This document shows positions 21,530 to 34,380 of a DNA stretch of 54,984 nt, piece by piece. The stretch is taken from positions 1 through 54,984 of the forward strand of contig JBBBWG010027079.1 in assembly GCA_037176905.1 (NCBI GenBank), written 5' to 3'. The notes under the pieces were generated by a model that was not told the DNA's origin, searched no databases, and saw nothing but the letters and a program-made list of their open reading frames with translations. This DNA comes from Azolla pinnata (lineage: Eukaryota; Streptophyta; Polypodiopsida; Salviniales; Salviniaceae). Within the stretch, counting starts at the first letter, position 1; each line of letters opens with the position of its first letter. A program made the translations under genes and the position numbers.

Positions 21530-22344
21530 ATGAACAATTAAAACTTCTTAAACTTGTATTGTTTTATAACCCTTGTCTCTGTTTTAGCCATGAAATGGAA
21601 ACCATTCTTCTACAGTTTAGGTCTGAATTCTACAACTGAATTTATCATTGTGTTGCTTAGCAAATATATGGTATTTTGGCATCAGCATAGAACATGTTTT
21701 CAACGGATTCTTTTCTGGAGTAATCATAAATTCATTTACACATGTTGAAGTACAAAATTAGTTTGGTAAATAATGGGAACACTTCTGCTATTTGTTGTGA
21801 AAGGTGGATAAACATGGCTATGGTTTTAAAACATATTATAACATGTGGCCCTGCAGCTCGTATCGGAATATGCTGGAGACCATATAACATCTCTCCAAAA
21901 TTATCAAGAATATACCATCAACTGAAAACTCAATACAACAAGCCGCGTCATTGATTGCCCATGGATATAATGTCATTCTGTCATGCATATGCTTCGAAAG
22001 AGTATATGACCTTTGAAATGGGGTACGTATGGCCACTAGTTTCTAGTTTCCAATTAAATTGTAAATTGCATACAAATATGCCTAAGATTTGAGAATGGAA
22101 ATCAGAGGCTCATCTAGTTGCAGTTTGTTTTTGGTGTATCATACAAGCTTTGATTCAGTGAAGCTGAGCCCTGAGAATCATTTTTTTAGAGCAATCCTCT
22201 CCAGGAGCTAGAAAGATAAATCTTTATCCACAAACAGCTCCGCTTTGGGCATTCTTGTTTCATGGAGTTCACTGCTTTCAGAATGAGATTGTTAGTATGA
22301 ATTTATCCACTCTCTTGTAGCGTCTTGGTTAGAGGAAGCTGCTT
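21530..22344. other. Convergent intergenic space between RAD1 and the MYC-type gene
   Basis: AT-rich, with no coding region recognised. It presumably holds both 3' untranslated regions. Confidence 0.5.
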
Positions 22345-24621
22345 TTATGCACCCTTCCAAATGGCTGATGCGAGCTCCTGTTCGGTGATGAAGCTCTGGC
22401 CTCTCATCTTCACTAATAAGGACTGATGCACCACATCTTGCACGGTCGACACAGATGCATGGCAGATCTGGATCTGGCGATCTTGCAGAAGTGTCATTAC
22501 CCTTGCAACAGGATTCAAAGGCGTTGGGCAGTTGATATGCATCATGGCTTCTTCACCGCCCAAGTAATGGATCTTCACATCCTTACCAGATGCTTTCTTC
22601 GAGCTCTTAGGCTCGTCCATCGCGTCAGATGATGATTGCCAATGAAAAGCTTTAAGCATGTAAGGAAATGCTTCTTCTTCCTTCTTCTTCTTCTTCTTCC
22701 ATTTCTCTAGCTCTGAGATGAGGGTCTTCTTCTCCGATTCGAGGTCTAGTAACTTGCTTTTCAGTTCTTGGATGTATACAGTCGCATCACTGAGCAGCGA
22801 GGCCTTGTCCATCTTGGATACGTTCGGGACCACCGATCGTAAGTCATAGAACCGTTGGTTGAGCCGTTCTCTTCTCAATCGCTCTGCTTCCACGTGATTT
22901 AATGGCTCATCTCTTCCATCTGCAGGTTTTCTGCCCCTCTTCCGAGGCTTCCTCTCTTCTTGGATAGCCTCGCTGCATTCCACAAAGTCGGAATTCTCTG
23001 CAAAAGAATCGCTAGCCTTCCTAGACCTGGCCTTCTTTGATGGCATTTGGCTCAGCTCCTCTTGGTCCACGTTCTCCATGGCAACAAACGGATTATCTTC
23101 CGATGTCGAGTCTATCAAGATATAAGGGATCTTTGACAAGCTTCGGCTGTGTGAATCCTTTGGCCCTTGAACATAATTTGATCCATAAGTCTGCTCCATC
23201 TGCTGAGACTCTATCGCTCCCAGGTAGGCAGTTTCTTTGAGTTCATCAGGGCGTAAGATTCCGGACTGGAATTCCTTGAATTGGTTCGTGGATATGCGAT
23301 CTCGAACAGAGCTAGCGCTCATATCGGTGCTCTCCGCAGCAAAGGACTTGGTATCAGCATGGTTGTGGAGCGCAGTTTGCATGGAAGCTTGATAATCAGA
23401 GGCAGCCGTAGTGGTATCATACCCCTGCAGATTTGGATTTCTGGCCACAGACCTGCTCTTGGAACCCACCAAACCAGGCTTTTGGCCTTCGTAGCACCTT
23501 CCCGAACCATCTGCCTTGTCGCTCCTTTGCGTCACCAAAGACTCTTCGGACGCCCTCACCTCATTGCTCAGCGTCGTCGACAAAGGCGCAGCATCCTCTT
23601 CGACGCCTTGCGATTTCTGCAGAGGTGAGAACAATGTCATCGGCATCGGTTTGCCCCCATCTTCGATGAACATGGAGTCGGTGAAGTCCTGAAAGGAGTG
23701 TTCCCTTCGAGGAGGAGGAGGAGCCTCGACCTCCGGCAGAGTCCAGTGAGGGTGGTTCTTCTGCAGATTCTCCGACTGGGCCAAGCTCCTGGAGGAAACT
23801 GCACCGATGGAGATCACATCGGACCAGGTACTAACCTGCTGCAGATCATCGGAGTTTATCCTCGGAGGCGAAGACAGGTAAGACTCCGCGAAATAGCCTG
23901 CGAAATGGTCGGAGGATGGGTCTTTACAGAGCGCGAACGAGCCCTTCACAGCGATGACAAAGTCCAGGTTCTCGTCGATGATCTGCGTGGAGCCGAGCTC
24001 CACAACCCCATTCAAGGTGGGCACATAGAGCAGGGTTTGGATGCCGAGCTGAGCTGCGAGCTGCGCCCGAGAGCAGCCGTGGCCTTGGATCGCGGCAGCT
24101 CCTCGGAGCCACGAATGCTTCGACGAAGAGAAGGCTTCTCCCCCGAGGCCCGATCCGAGAGGGAAGGAGTGCCACATCGAGAGCACGAAGAAGCACTCGG
24201 TATCTGTCATGTCTGCATCGAGGGGGGCCCCGGTGAGGGTCTCGAGCTGCGCGATGATGGGCTTGAGGTGCGCCTTGTGAGCTTTCCTAGGCATGGCAAG
24301 CTCAGTGCTTTCATTGCTTTCTTTGGGGTTGAAGTACCCATCTCCCCAGCCGAGCCCATCTTGCCCATCGGCGGAGTTTGTGAGCTGCCAGAAGATGGCA
24401 TAGGTCCACCTCTCTTGGAAGTTATCCACCAGGCACTGAAGCTTCTGCGACAGGTTGCTGTCCTCCATGCCATAGCCGGCTTCGATCGAAGCCGCCGCCG
24501 CGATGCCATTGCTGCCCATAACCTGCTCTTCGTGGGCGTGGGAAGCGGCGCTGCTGATCCAGTGTTGATGGTCTCCCATAGCCTCGTCTAGGAGGGCTTG
24601 GAACTCTGCATCCAGATTCAT
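22345..24621 (-). CDS. MYC-type bHLH transcription factor (bHLH-MYC_N plus bHLH), intronless
   Basis: Nuclear E/G-box binding regulator of the plant MYC class; MYC2-like members mediate jasmonate responses through JAZ binding. One exon of 758 residues. Residues ~57-230 are the bHLH-MYC_N region ([65 protein letters not shown]), which in MYC2 contains the JAZ-interaction segment. Residues ~575-625 are the bHLH. The basic region [17 protein letters not shown] keeps H576, E580 and R584 of the H-x3-E-x3-R DNA-contact pattern, followed by [19 protein letters not shown] basic [10 protein letters not shown] precedes it. A Lys/Glu run and an ACT-like C-terminus ([18 protein letters not shown]) follow. 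Lack of introns is usual for this class. The variants LRRER and LSDATVYI differ from classic MYC2 (QRREK, LGDAIAYI), so the precise subgroup is unsure. Confidence 0.93.
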   Translation of the reverse strand: MNLDAEFQALLDEAMGDHQHWISSAASHAHEEQVMGSNGIAAAASIEAGYGMEDSNLSQKLQCLVDNFQERWTYAIFWQLTNSADGQDGLGWGDGYFNPKESNESTELAMPRKAHKAHLKPIIAQLETLTGAPLDADMTDTECFFVLSMWHSFPLGSGLGGEAFSSSKHSWLRGAAAIQGHGCSRAQLAAQLGIQTLLYVPTLNGVVELGSTQIIDENLDFVIAVKGSFALCKDPSSDHFAGYFAESYLSSPPRINSDDLQQVSTWSDVISIGAVSSRSLAQSENLQKNHPHWTLPEVEAPPPPRREHSFQDFTDSMFIEDGGKPMPMTLFSPLQKSQGVEEDAAPLSTTLSNEVRASEESLVTQRSDKADGSGRCYEGQKPGLVGSKSRSVARNPNLQGYDTTTAASDYQASMQTALHNHADTKSFAAESTDMSASSVRDRISTNQFKEFQSGILRPDELKETAYLGAIESQQMEQTYGSNYVQGPKDSHSRSLSKIPYILIDSTSEDNPFVAMENVDQEELSQMPSKKARSRKASDSFAENSDFVECSEAIQEERKPRKRGRKPADGRDEPLNHVEAERLRRERLNQRFYDLRSVVPNVSKMDKASLLSDATVYIQELKSKLLDLESEKKTLISELEKWKKKKKKEEEAFPYMLKAFHWQSSSDAMDEPKSSKKASGKDVKIHYLGGEEAMMHINCPTPLNPVARVMTLLQDRQIQICHASVSTVQDVVHQSLLVKMRGQSFITEQELASAIWKGA

Positions 24622-24850
24622 GGCGCTCGAGGTTCGATATGATCCGAAGTTATGGAGGGGGGAAAGCGAAGATCTCTGGGAAGCTTGCAGGAGATTGTGG
24701 TCTTCTGCTTCATGACAGGGGAGTCTCCCTTCTCGTCGCCATCTTGTGTTTTGGCGATGGCGGAGAGGTGGGGTTCTGTGATGATCTCTGCCGGGAAGAG
24801 AAGAAAATGGGGTTGATCTGCCCTTTTTGCAGGAAGTGGCCCTGCTCTTC

Positions 24851-25007
24851 AGATCTTTGATGGGCGATTTGGGCCAGATGCTTGTGCTTCAGATTTCTGA
24901 TGGGCGATTTGGGCGAGATGCTTGTGCTTCAGATTTTTGATGGGCGATTTGGGCGAGATGCTTGTGCTTCAGATTTGATGGGCGATTTGGGCCAGATGCT
25001 TGTGCTT
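24851..25007. repeat. 40-bp tandem repeat, four copies, upstream of the MYC-type gene
   Basis: Units TGATGGGCGATTTGGGC-GAGATGCTTGTGCTTCAGATTT begin near 24858, 24898, 24938 and 24976 (periods 40, 40 and 38). They lie 240-390 bases upstream of the MYC-type ATG, likely in its leader or promoter. Confidence 0.9.
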
Positions 25008-25031
25008 CTCTTCTGAGCGTGCCCCTGCTCC

Positions 25032-25172
25032 TTCTTCTCCTTCCTCTTCTTCTTCTTCTTCTGCTGCTGCTTCTTCTTCTTCTGCTGCTGCCGCTGCTGC
25101 TGCTGCTACTTCCTGTTCTTCTTCTGCTGCTACTTCCTGTTCTTCTTCTTCTCCTTCCTGTTCTTCTTCTGC

Positions 25173-25204
<32 letters not shown>

Positions 25205-25223
25205 CTTCTTCTTCTTCGTCTAC
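25032..25223. repeat. Mixed CTT / GCT / CTC trinucleotide microsatellite
   Basis: Long TTC run with GCTGCTGC and TCCTGTTCTTC interruptions. On the minus strand it makes an open frame (25367-24969) starting with a hydrophobic leader and continuing as Glu/Ala runs. I regard that frame as repeat-driven and do not call a gene. Confidence 0.85.
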
Positions 25224-25370
25224 TTCTTTTTCTGCTCCTGCTGTTGCATCGGCTTCTTTAGCGATGGAGAATGGGCCGTGAAGAAGAAGAAGAAGAAGAA
25301 GAAGCGGGAGGGGTGCAGTAAAGCGGAAGGTCGCCATCGCCACTGCCACATCAGAGTTTGAAGTCATGTC

Positions 25371-25632
25371 GATTTTGCACAGGGATTCCTATTCCGGGAT
25401 GATGTGGGCGGATGGAAGGGAAGAGAGGCGGGCGCCATTGCTGTTGATTCTTTCACGTTTTCTGCGTGGCTCTCTGCCTCGCCCCTCTCCCCTTTTTTTT
25501 CTTCTTTCCTGCACAGGAAAATCGAGGTCAAGCCAAAGCTAGACAGCAGGCCATGGCTTTTGCTGCAGAAAAGAAAAACAGAAGAAGAAATCAGTAGTCT
25601 CACCTCTGTCTTTTTCTTCCTTCGGCAGGGAA

Positions 25633-25669
<37 letters not shown>

Positions 25670-26220
25670 CAGGCTCTGATCCCCAAACCCTAACGCTTTC
25701 CACATGCTCACTCTGTTCTTCATTCTCCATCTTCTTCTTCTTCTTCTTCTTCTTCTTCTTCTTCTTCTTCTTTTCTTTCTTGTTGATTCTGATTCCAACC
25801 TTTTCCACGTGCTCCTGGCTATGGCGATGGCTCTCTGCTCATGACGTCCTTGCTTGCTTCACCCCCCTAACAAATGACAGACAGACTCCTCTTCCTCGGT
25901 TCTGGTCAACAACCATGCCAATCAGTGCACAGAATCCTCACGCTCCATCTCAGATCGAGATCATCATCATCATCATCATCATCCGCTTCATCTGCTCAGC
26001 GTACCCATATCCCCCCCACGTAGGACCCAAGCCATTCATTGACTCTGATCAGGAAATGCAAAAAAAGACACGGGCTATGGAAACACCACTGTGCTGGAAG
26101 TCTGAACTTCAGGAATCAGGATGAGGCAACGAGGATGGCATGAGAAAACAAAGCTTTACCTCATCTGTCCACATATCTGAAACCCATCCGTGCTTATGCA
26201 CAATCAACCAGAACAACACA
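25371..26220. other. Upstream region of the MYC-type gene with microsatellites
   Basis: Contains (GAT)n at 25631-25669, (TTC)n at 25728-25772 and (ATC)n at about 25962-25984. No gene recognised. It separates the RFC1 3' end from the MYC-type promoter. Confidence 0.6.
25806..25811. promoter_or_regulatory. G-box CACGTG upstream of the MYC-type gene
   Basis: A perfect palindromic CACGTG lies about 1.2 kb upstream of the bHLH start codon. MYC-class proteins bind this element, so autoregulation is conceivable. A single hexamer is weak evidence. Confidence 0.3.
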
Positions 26221-26425
26221 GCACCATCTCTGAATCTGCAATTGGAGCGGTTGAAGGTCAGACGCTTGTAATCAGCCAATCTTGGGAACCTTCCATACTT
26301 TCCCTGAAGCATTGACACCATCTCTCACTCTATCTGCACCATCTCTCGATCTGCAATTGGAGCACTTGGAAGGTCAGATTCTTCTACAATCAGTGAATCT
26401 CGGAACCTTTTATACTTGTCTGTAG
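26221..26425 (+). repeat. Direct duplication, ~85 bp, two copies
   Basis: 26221-26305 and 26337-26425 share ACCATCTCTGAATCTGCAAT-like, TTGGAGC, GGTCAGA and a TCAGCCAATCTTGGGAACCTT-like block in the same order. Function is unknown. Confidence 0.7.
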
Positions 26426-26958
26426 ATGACAACAGATGCCCATCATCCAAAATTTAGCATAAGATATGGGGCAGGCGCATCATCTGATCCCACTGCAGCC
26501 CAAAGCATTCTATATAGTTTTTATATCAGAGCCCAAAGCATATGGTTACACAAGTTGCTTGCCAAAAACAACACGACAATCATAACAGGTATTAGTCAGC
26601 GATTAACTTCCGGAAATGTGTTCAACATTCATAAAGACTTCCCCCAATCCAGAAATCTGTTATCTCTTCGCTTTTTCGGTCCACTTTGTAGTATGCAGGT
26701 GAGTTTGCATAGGCAAGTGAAACTCATACATTCATATGACAAGGAAACCTGTACACAAAATACTCTCGGATTCACAAAAACCGCATCTTCAGATGCCCAT
26801 ATGAAGAGTATGGAAAAAGCTTTGGGGGGAGGGGGGGCATATAAGACATTGATTGAACAGAGATTAAGGGCTTCGATTGTGAAAAAATACCCCTTCAAAC
26901 TCTCGATGCTTTCATTGTTAACTGTGAAAATTATCTCTCTTCCAAATCTGGATGCACT

Positions 26959-29900
26959 TCATTGCTCTTTCCGACGCTTTGCAGGTGTCTTGCTTTGCTG
27001 CGTCTCTTTTGGAGCGCCTCTTTTGGCCGCCGTCTGACGGGGCTGTGCACCTTTGGGTTTTTGCTTGTCTGAAAGAATCAATCACACCCATCTACCTCTT
27101 CTCAGAAACCATGTCTGAATTTGAGGGAGGAGATAACTAGCTCCCTCTCTTTCAACTCCTTATACACATAGCAAATGTAACTCACCTCCTTTAGAGCTGC
27201 CTTCAGCAGCAACATTCAGCTGGATCTTTGAGTTGCCTTCCAGTCCCACTGCAAATTCATACCTCAAAACGTTTTAGAATTAAAATCCAACTTCCTTGGA
27301 ACAATCTAACACTCATTTCCATATGAACTCACCTATCTCATCTACGCTGCCTGCTTCTTCATCCTCTGTATCTGTGCAAAAAAACAAAGATCATTGCATT
27401 CAAACATAATTCACCAAGAGGCATTATTTTTCCATCTTTAAATGGTATGCCATACATACTTGCTTCTTCCTCCTCAGCTAGTTCCTCTTCATCAAACTCT
27501 GGAGGTAGAATTTGGAGTTTCCCTCGCTTCTTTGGAAGCTTCTTTTGACCCGTTGGATTGAATATAGGGAGCAAATCAGATGACTTCACTCGCCTTTCAC
27601 TTTCCATTTGCTTGTAACCTTTGGTTAGGGCAGACTTAACTGCTGGTGGCACACCTGCCATCAAGTCAGGCTGTCCCTGTAATAAACAAAAACAAATCCA
27701 TCTTGTATACATGATTCCTTAATAGGAATGGTGGTCCAAACTGAAATGAACTCCAAAGGTTTTCTCAAATTCTAATTTAAAAACGAGGCATGATAAAACC
27801 AGGATGTGTACTTACCTGGAACTTCACGAGCTCTAGAACAGAATCGATATCCTCTTGGGTAAGAGAATAACTTTCCATCAACTCTACCACAGTTTGAACA
27901 GCTTTTTCCTAGTAAAATGTCAGCGGAGCAGCGCTTATGCAATCTGAGAAGCTTGCATATGTGAAGGAAACAAACCAAAACTAGCTATGCTTTCAAGTTA
28001 CCTTTGACATCATCTTCAAAGGAGATGTCAATTGTAAGGCAAGAACATAAAGATAATCTCTCCGGACTGCTTGTCTGTAGTTCGACGCCAAATAAATTTA
28101 ACAAAACTGAAGAAATATTGAATCACATTTTTTAACATTTATAAAGTTCTATACCGTGTAGGCTCACACATTCGTGATGCCAACAAATGTACATGAATAT
28201 CATCTAGTTGTCGCATTCTTTTACCATACGATGAATTCTTTCCAAGCCAACTACCGAAGCGATTGAAATTTCGTTCACCCTGTTATATTCATTCAAAATA
28301 ACCTTTAACATTCCTAAGAAAACCTTGGCTTTTGAATAAATTCAGCATCAACATGATTTCTTCCTTTGTCTAAAATGACTCATTTTTAATCCAACAGATT
28401 CAATTAAAAAGACATGAACAAACATACCTGTACTAGAATTTCTCTTCGCCCATGCATTAGTGCAGCTCTGCACAAAAAAGATGTTCATTAATGCCAACAT
28501 CCTACGAAAATCTTACGTTGACTGATTGATATACAACACAGTTGTACAAGTTAGAACACAAATCCTGCAGAAACTCTTCACATAGTGCATAGACATCAAA
28601 CACAGAATTCCGGTTTGTATAGAAACTTACGGGATTATAGAAGACATAAATGCACCCATTTGTGAATGCTGCCATTGTCTATACTGACGAATCTGTTTAT
28701 TTACAATGTCACCATCAGCAATGCAGGAAGCTGCCTTGGCAATTAAATCCATTCGAGCTGTTCCATTTTCATCCCGGCCGGCTTGTGTTGGACAATAGTT
28801 GACATAGTTCTCCTGCATTTTTGGCAATAACCAACTAATTACTTCAGACGGTTGGAAGGCCAATCCATATCACTGAAGAAAATGTAGACCTGCCAAAATG
28901 TTATTTTTCGCAGTAGACAATACATAGAGCCTTCTAAAATATGGAGATATATAGCAAAGGGTGGCATTCCCTTACAGTCTTAGGTTTCAACCCAGAGACA
29001 CTTACACAATAAATGTTCTGTAATTCGTATCTAGCGAAACCTTCTGACCAATAACATACAGATTGCATGCACTCTCAGCCATTTCCAATCCCTGGAATAT
29101 TATTCGTTCATATCTTGCGACTCTTTATGGCTAAGCAGAGAGCCTTTTCCCTCTCTTATGAGTTGACAGGCTTTCTGTTTGGAAATGGATTATGACCAAA
29201 TCACACAACACAAGTATGAACATTTCCCTCTACCTCCCTGAGTTTCAATAATGTTGAATTGCAAATAACATTTCAATAGTTGTACCTGAATCAATAATGG
29301 AACAAGATCTGGGTCTGACATACTAGCATCAAGCCTTTCATCCATCTTCAGCCTTCCTCCCTCGAAAGACATCAATCTGCTTAAAACAAGACCAGATTTC
29401 CTATTGACTCAAGATTATGAGCACAACATTTACAATAGAAAAGGTATCGTTCAATGTTTGATCAGTTGAGAAAAACTGAATGGCTCTACACACATGTTCC
29501 ATTCAATGGCCATCAAACAGAAAAACCTTTATGTGACTGGAGGTTGGGCCCAAGGTTAGCTCAAGAGAAGTACATCTCAATAAATAGTAGTTGGCAATCA
29601 ATCCATGAATAGGGTGGTTAGATGACAAAGGCCATAGCCTATCTACTTATATGATGAGAGGCATACGTGAAGGGTCACGTACAAACGTACATACAGTTGA
29701 CTTATATACCATCACTTCAGTTCTCTGGATCATAGTTTATGTTCTGATCTATATGAAAGTGACCAAATGGATTTATATAACCCAGTTCATTCTTTGATGT
29801 TTATATAACGAGAATGCATGGCACACATCTTATACATATATGTGGGTAAATAATTTGTTGCATAGACCTGTCATTGGGACAGATGGATATATGAATAAAT

Positions 29901-32900
29901 GCATGTGAATGCGTATAGACATGAGTACACTGGCACATCTAATATTCATCACACCGACCTATCAACTGCAGTAAAAGGGCTCATGTCCTCATTTTTGCCA
30001 CCCGACCGCATACGGGCTTTGATATCATCAAATTTTACAACTTGCTTTCGCAGATTCATGTACTGGAGCTCATTCACAGCCATCCTCATGTCTCCATTAA
30101 CTCGTTCTGCAAGCTCTTCAAGGGCTATCTGGAAAGCAAGGGGAAACAATGAGCAGTTCTGAAACAGATCATGGAAACAACATGACTTGTCCCAACCAGA
30201 AGTACCTCATCAACCTGCATACCCTCAACCTTTGCAATTTGTTGAAGCCTTTTTGCCATCTGAGTTCAAAACTTAGCAGAATCAATAAACAAGCAAGATA
30301 GATATGATGTAAACGAACAATATGTGATAACAAGGTCAGGCCTGTTGCTTTGTTGGTTTTCTGAAGTTGAGTGGGAGACAGTAATTCACAAGAGACTTCA
30401 GTTTCTGGCTGTAGCGATCATTGCATATACATATGATAGGTATCTTGCTGATCTTGATGCTTGCTATCAAGTCAGCAACCCCACCTCGATCACCTCCAGA
30501 CATACCATCAACCTCGTCCATGATCAAGACTGCCTTTCTGCATTAATAATCCTCACTAATTACATAAGATTCCTAATGAGAACTCGGGGTAGACATGCAA
30601 GAGAAGCTTTTGTAACTTACTTGTGCTTCTTACCATTTGTCGTGACAGCAAGAGGCTCATTGCTTACCATCTCCTTGATGAGATTTGCTGTGCTGCCACC
30701 AATACCTTTCCCTACTTTTGCATCTGCCTTGCCCCTGCTGTCACTTGCATTAACCTGATAAATCCAAGAAACAATTGAGCGTACTGGTCATTTAAGATAG
30801 AGGATTCAGAATAGCGTGCAAACATATACCAATGGCAGTTAGCATACGTGGAAAAAACATTTAGAAACTGCAATTCTAAATGCAAAATGTGTTAAATACA
30901 TCTGAGCATTCTACAACGTATTTTACACATAATATATACGTTTCTAACAACTGTATAGTTACAGACCTCAAATGATTCAAACCCAAGTAATTCACATATC
31001 AGTCTCGCTGAGGTAGTTTTTCCAATTCCAGGAGGTCCACTAAGCAATACAGCTTTCTTTGCGTTACTGCTGCTATCAACAACTCGCTTTTTGCCTTTCT
31101 GCTGCTTCCCTTGCAAGTTTACCTCAAACCACTGCTGGAGCCAATCCTGCAGCTGTTTCACCTGGAAACAACAATTAAATAATACAACCAATTAAGTCCA
31201 TCTATAAACACTAAACATATGTACCAAGTAGGGAGAGAACCACTCACAACAGACTGATTTCCCACTATTTCTGAGCTGTTCTTTGGACGGTGCTTTTGAG
31301 GCCATGCTTCTGTTTCTTCCATTCCTGAAGGTACTGGTGTCTTCACCGGTGCTGCTAATTTGTGAGCTTGGCCTTGTTGGGTTCCTCTAGACGGTTCACT
31401 CTTTGCAACTAGTGCTCGTACCCAAAGAAAAATGATCCTTAAAACTAAGCATACAGATAAATTTTCTTACAAATCTATTTAGACAAACTCGTTTACTTTG
31501 TGAGCTAGGTGCAAGCGGTGGAGGTTTAGGGGAAGGTTTCTGTGGTTTCGAGGAGCGGATGATTGTAAATAGTCCATCTTCTGTCAGGAAAGCCACTCTG
31601 TAAGGAATATCATATGAAAGAACACCAAATTAAGTCCTGAAGACAAATCTCTTTCTGAGTACATTCCTCTAAAAACTGCCTCTGAAGCAAAAGTGATCAA
31701 ATGAAAACAAACCCAAGTTCTTTTGCCTTCTGTGATTTGCGACCTCCAATATCTTCATCCGCAAGAAGATAATTCTTGAGAAAATAAAAGAAATTTTAAG
31801 ACAGTCAAACACAGAAATAGAACTAACAAAATGAATGTTGTGTTATCAGATACTTAGCATACAATATGTGTACAACAGGTATGCTACATGTGCATTTTGA
31901 AAGTATTTGACATAATTTATTAAAATACCTTGGATACATATTCTAAATAAAATATGTTAAATATATGTAATTATGAAGATTATATATAATATATCAAATA
32001 CTTCTGATATTTATGTTGGTTCTAAAAGACAGTTCTACTAACTCTAGAAGATTTTAACAATCTCGACCATACAAGTTTGACATAAAAACTTCACTTATTA
32101 AAGGAATCATGCCCAAAACATCGCTTGATATCCGAACCATTTCATATAAGAAGAAAGTTTTAGGTTAATAAGTTTTCAAACCATATAAATGTCTTTCCTT
32201 AATAAACAAAGCATAAATTACTAGTTACATATGTACAATATTTAGAATATATCAATATGTGGAATATGTGGAGCCGTTTTGACATTGCAGTTCAAGAACG
32301 TACAATATACACTTTATTGATAAATTGCACATTATTTAGAACTATCTGACACACTGACTCCATGTACTCACTGTTTTCTTACTGACGGATGTAGTCACAC
32401 GGCCTCCATGTCGTTTTATCAAGTCCTCAGCCTCCTCTCTTTCCAAGCTGTCATAGAAGAAAGCAATTGATTAAATGTGCAGACAATACACCCTGAAACA
32501 GCAATGAAACTTGATGCACCTGTCAAGTGTTCCACTAATGACAAATGTAAGGCCAGCTAGACAGTTTTCTGCACCTTCTGGTACTTCCTGTTCAAACAGT
32601 TTGAATAAACATGAACCCAATGATGAGATGTGCCAATACATATGCCACTAATCTATAGCATATGAGCATCACATGAGCTCAATGATGAAATGTGCCAATA
32701 CATATGCAATTAATCGATATTATCTGGTCAGATAACTGCTGTCATTACATGCCATATGTATTGCATATGGTCCTATAGTCTGAATATTTGAATGCCTCAA
32801 ATAAACAATGACAAATGCATCCAAGATGGTATGGCATGTGCAAAAGAAAAACAATGAATCGAAAGATAGGATATGTTGACACAGTTTCTAGAGTATGCAA

Positions 32901-34172
32901 TTCAAATGAGTCCAATGACATCATTTTCTTGTGTGACGAACATAGCTTCAATGTTATCATTCATTGTTACAACAACCACAGTTTCACAGTATAAACTAAC
33001 AGCATGATATGTAATATGAAAGGTTTCATGGTATATGAAACCTTGCCTTATTATTAGTCCAGTCACAGGATATGCTCATACAATCGATAGTTGCATGTCA
33101 AAATATATATGCCTTGTGTATGACCAATGATAAGTTATGTACTGTGACTATTCCACAGCTCATAAACTTTGTCTCAGCATGAAGCCAATAGTATGATATG
33201 GTTGTTGCAATGAAAACTGCAATTCAATAGCATGTGCCCTCCAGGTGAGACCAGTGGCATAAGATGGGTAATACAATGTTGAATCAACATGGGCATTCTG
33301 ATGATGTGCATTGTCAATATGCCTAAGTGGAGCATGCTTAATATAATTCAGAGCATATGTTGTTTTATTTATGCATTGCATATGTGCGCTCCATGTATGC
33401 AGTGCATATGTGGGTTTTATATATGCATTGCAGACATCACTTCTATGTCTGCATTGCATATGGCATGATTTACGCTATCAATGAATGGAGTATGGCATTG
33501 AATTACCTTCTCGCCTTTGTGAGGCGGGGCCTGTCTAGGTTCAAAAAAGGCGCCTCCACCGCCTCTACCCCATCCACCTCGGCCCCGTCCACCAGATGGA
33601 GGCTTGCCACTATCAACAGAAGAAGCTGCCACACCCCTTCCCCTTCCTCGTCCCTTGCCTTTCACTGGCGATGAATCATGTCCACTTTTAATATCTACGT
33701 CCTTGAAATCACCATCATCGGCATTATCATCGAGGTTTCCATCATCACCATCATCTAATGCTTCATCCTTTGCAACTGTGGCTTTCCCATTGGTGTGTGA
33801 TTTCTTCGGCGAAGGGGAAATAGTTTTCTCCTTGTCTTTAGCCTTCACCTCCCCGACATGAGCTTTTTTGGGAGACGGTTTCTCCTTTTTAACATCGTGG
33901 ACGTGGTTCTTTTCTGGAACTTGGAAGCCCTGCGCTTTCTCTTCTTGTTTCCGCTTCGTGGGCGGCTTATCTGTGCTGGTCTTGAGGGCCTTCTCTTCAT
34001 TGCACGCCTTGTTCTGACTTCCGGAGAAGAACTTGCTAGTCTTCTTCAAATCGGGGCGAGATTCGAGGTGGGCATTCGCAGATTCCGGCGGTTTCTCAGC
34101 ATGGTCGGATGTGGCATTGCCGCTGCTCTTGTGTGGCTGCTTGAGGAACCATTTCCGGATGTCGGAATCCAT
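26959..34172 (-). CDS. RFC1: Replication factor C subunit 1 (large clamp-loader subunit)
   Basis: Large AAA+ subunit of the RFC complex, which opens PCNA and loads it at primer ends during replication and repair. Twenty-one coding exons close in phase, giving 971 residues (Arabidopsis ~956): 34172-33507, 32587-32520, 32447-32372, 31774-31713, 31597-31497, 31408-31248, 31161-30967, 30754-30621, 30537-30342, 30259-30206, 30128-29959, 29376-29286, 28812-28631, 28467-28428, 28279-28155, 28074-28002, 27908-27816, 27676-27460, 27371-27333, 27248-27186, 27068-26959. Exon 1 starts MDSDIRKWFLK (PIP-box-like) and has Gly/Arg repeats at its end. Exons 2-5 carry the BRCT domain (CLAGLTFVISGTLD, YLLADEDIGGRKSQKA). 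Exon 7 has Walker A GPPGIGKTT and exon 9 Walker B LIMDEVDGMS. The RFC1 C-terminal domain (ENYVNYCP, GERNFNRFGSWLGKNS) follows, then a Lys/Arg-rich tail. The intron after exon 9 has a GC donor. A telo-box-like AATTAGGGTTTG lies in the leader near 34326. Confidence 0.95.
30260..30341 (-). other. GC-AG intron in RFC1
   Basis: Exon 9 ends AAGCAACAG and the intron begins GCCTGACC. No GT donor keeps the frame open because TGA follows within two codons. The acceptor CTCAG|ATGGCAAAAAGG is canonical and phase is kept, joining KPTKQQ to MAKRLQQ as in other RFC1 proteins. GC-AG introns are a known minority class. Confidence 0.75.
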
Positions 34173-34380
34173 GAACAAGGTAGGTTACGATTCCCCCGGC
34201 GGGCAGCTCAAAGAGATTCTCTGCAACTAGAACAGACACAATCGGAAGGAAAAGAGCTTCAAAGCGAGAGCTCAGGGGGGAAAGGAAAGCCCGTCAGGGA
34301 TTGAAGCTTTGGCAGCGAAGGGGGGAATTAGGGTTTGCCTGACCCCGTCTCTGCAAATCAGCGAGGGAAACTCCAAAACC

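Noticed and set aside
23281-24591. Plus-strand frames of 115 and 297 codons
   Set aside because: Antisense shadows of the bHLH gene, whose domains are unambiguous on the minus strand.
24969-25367. Minus-strand frame with a hydrophobic leader and Glu/Ala tail resembling a secreted acidic protein
   Set aside because: Both parts are read from trinucleotide repeats in the MYC-type upstream region; the leader is a run of CTT/CTG leucines.
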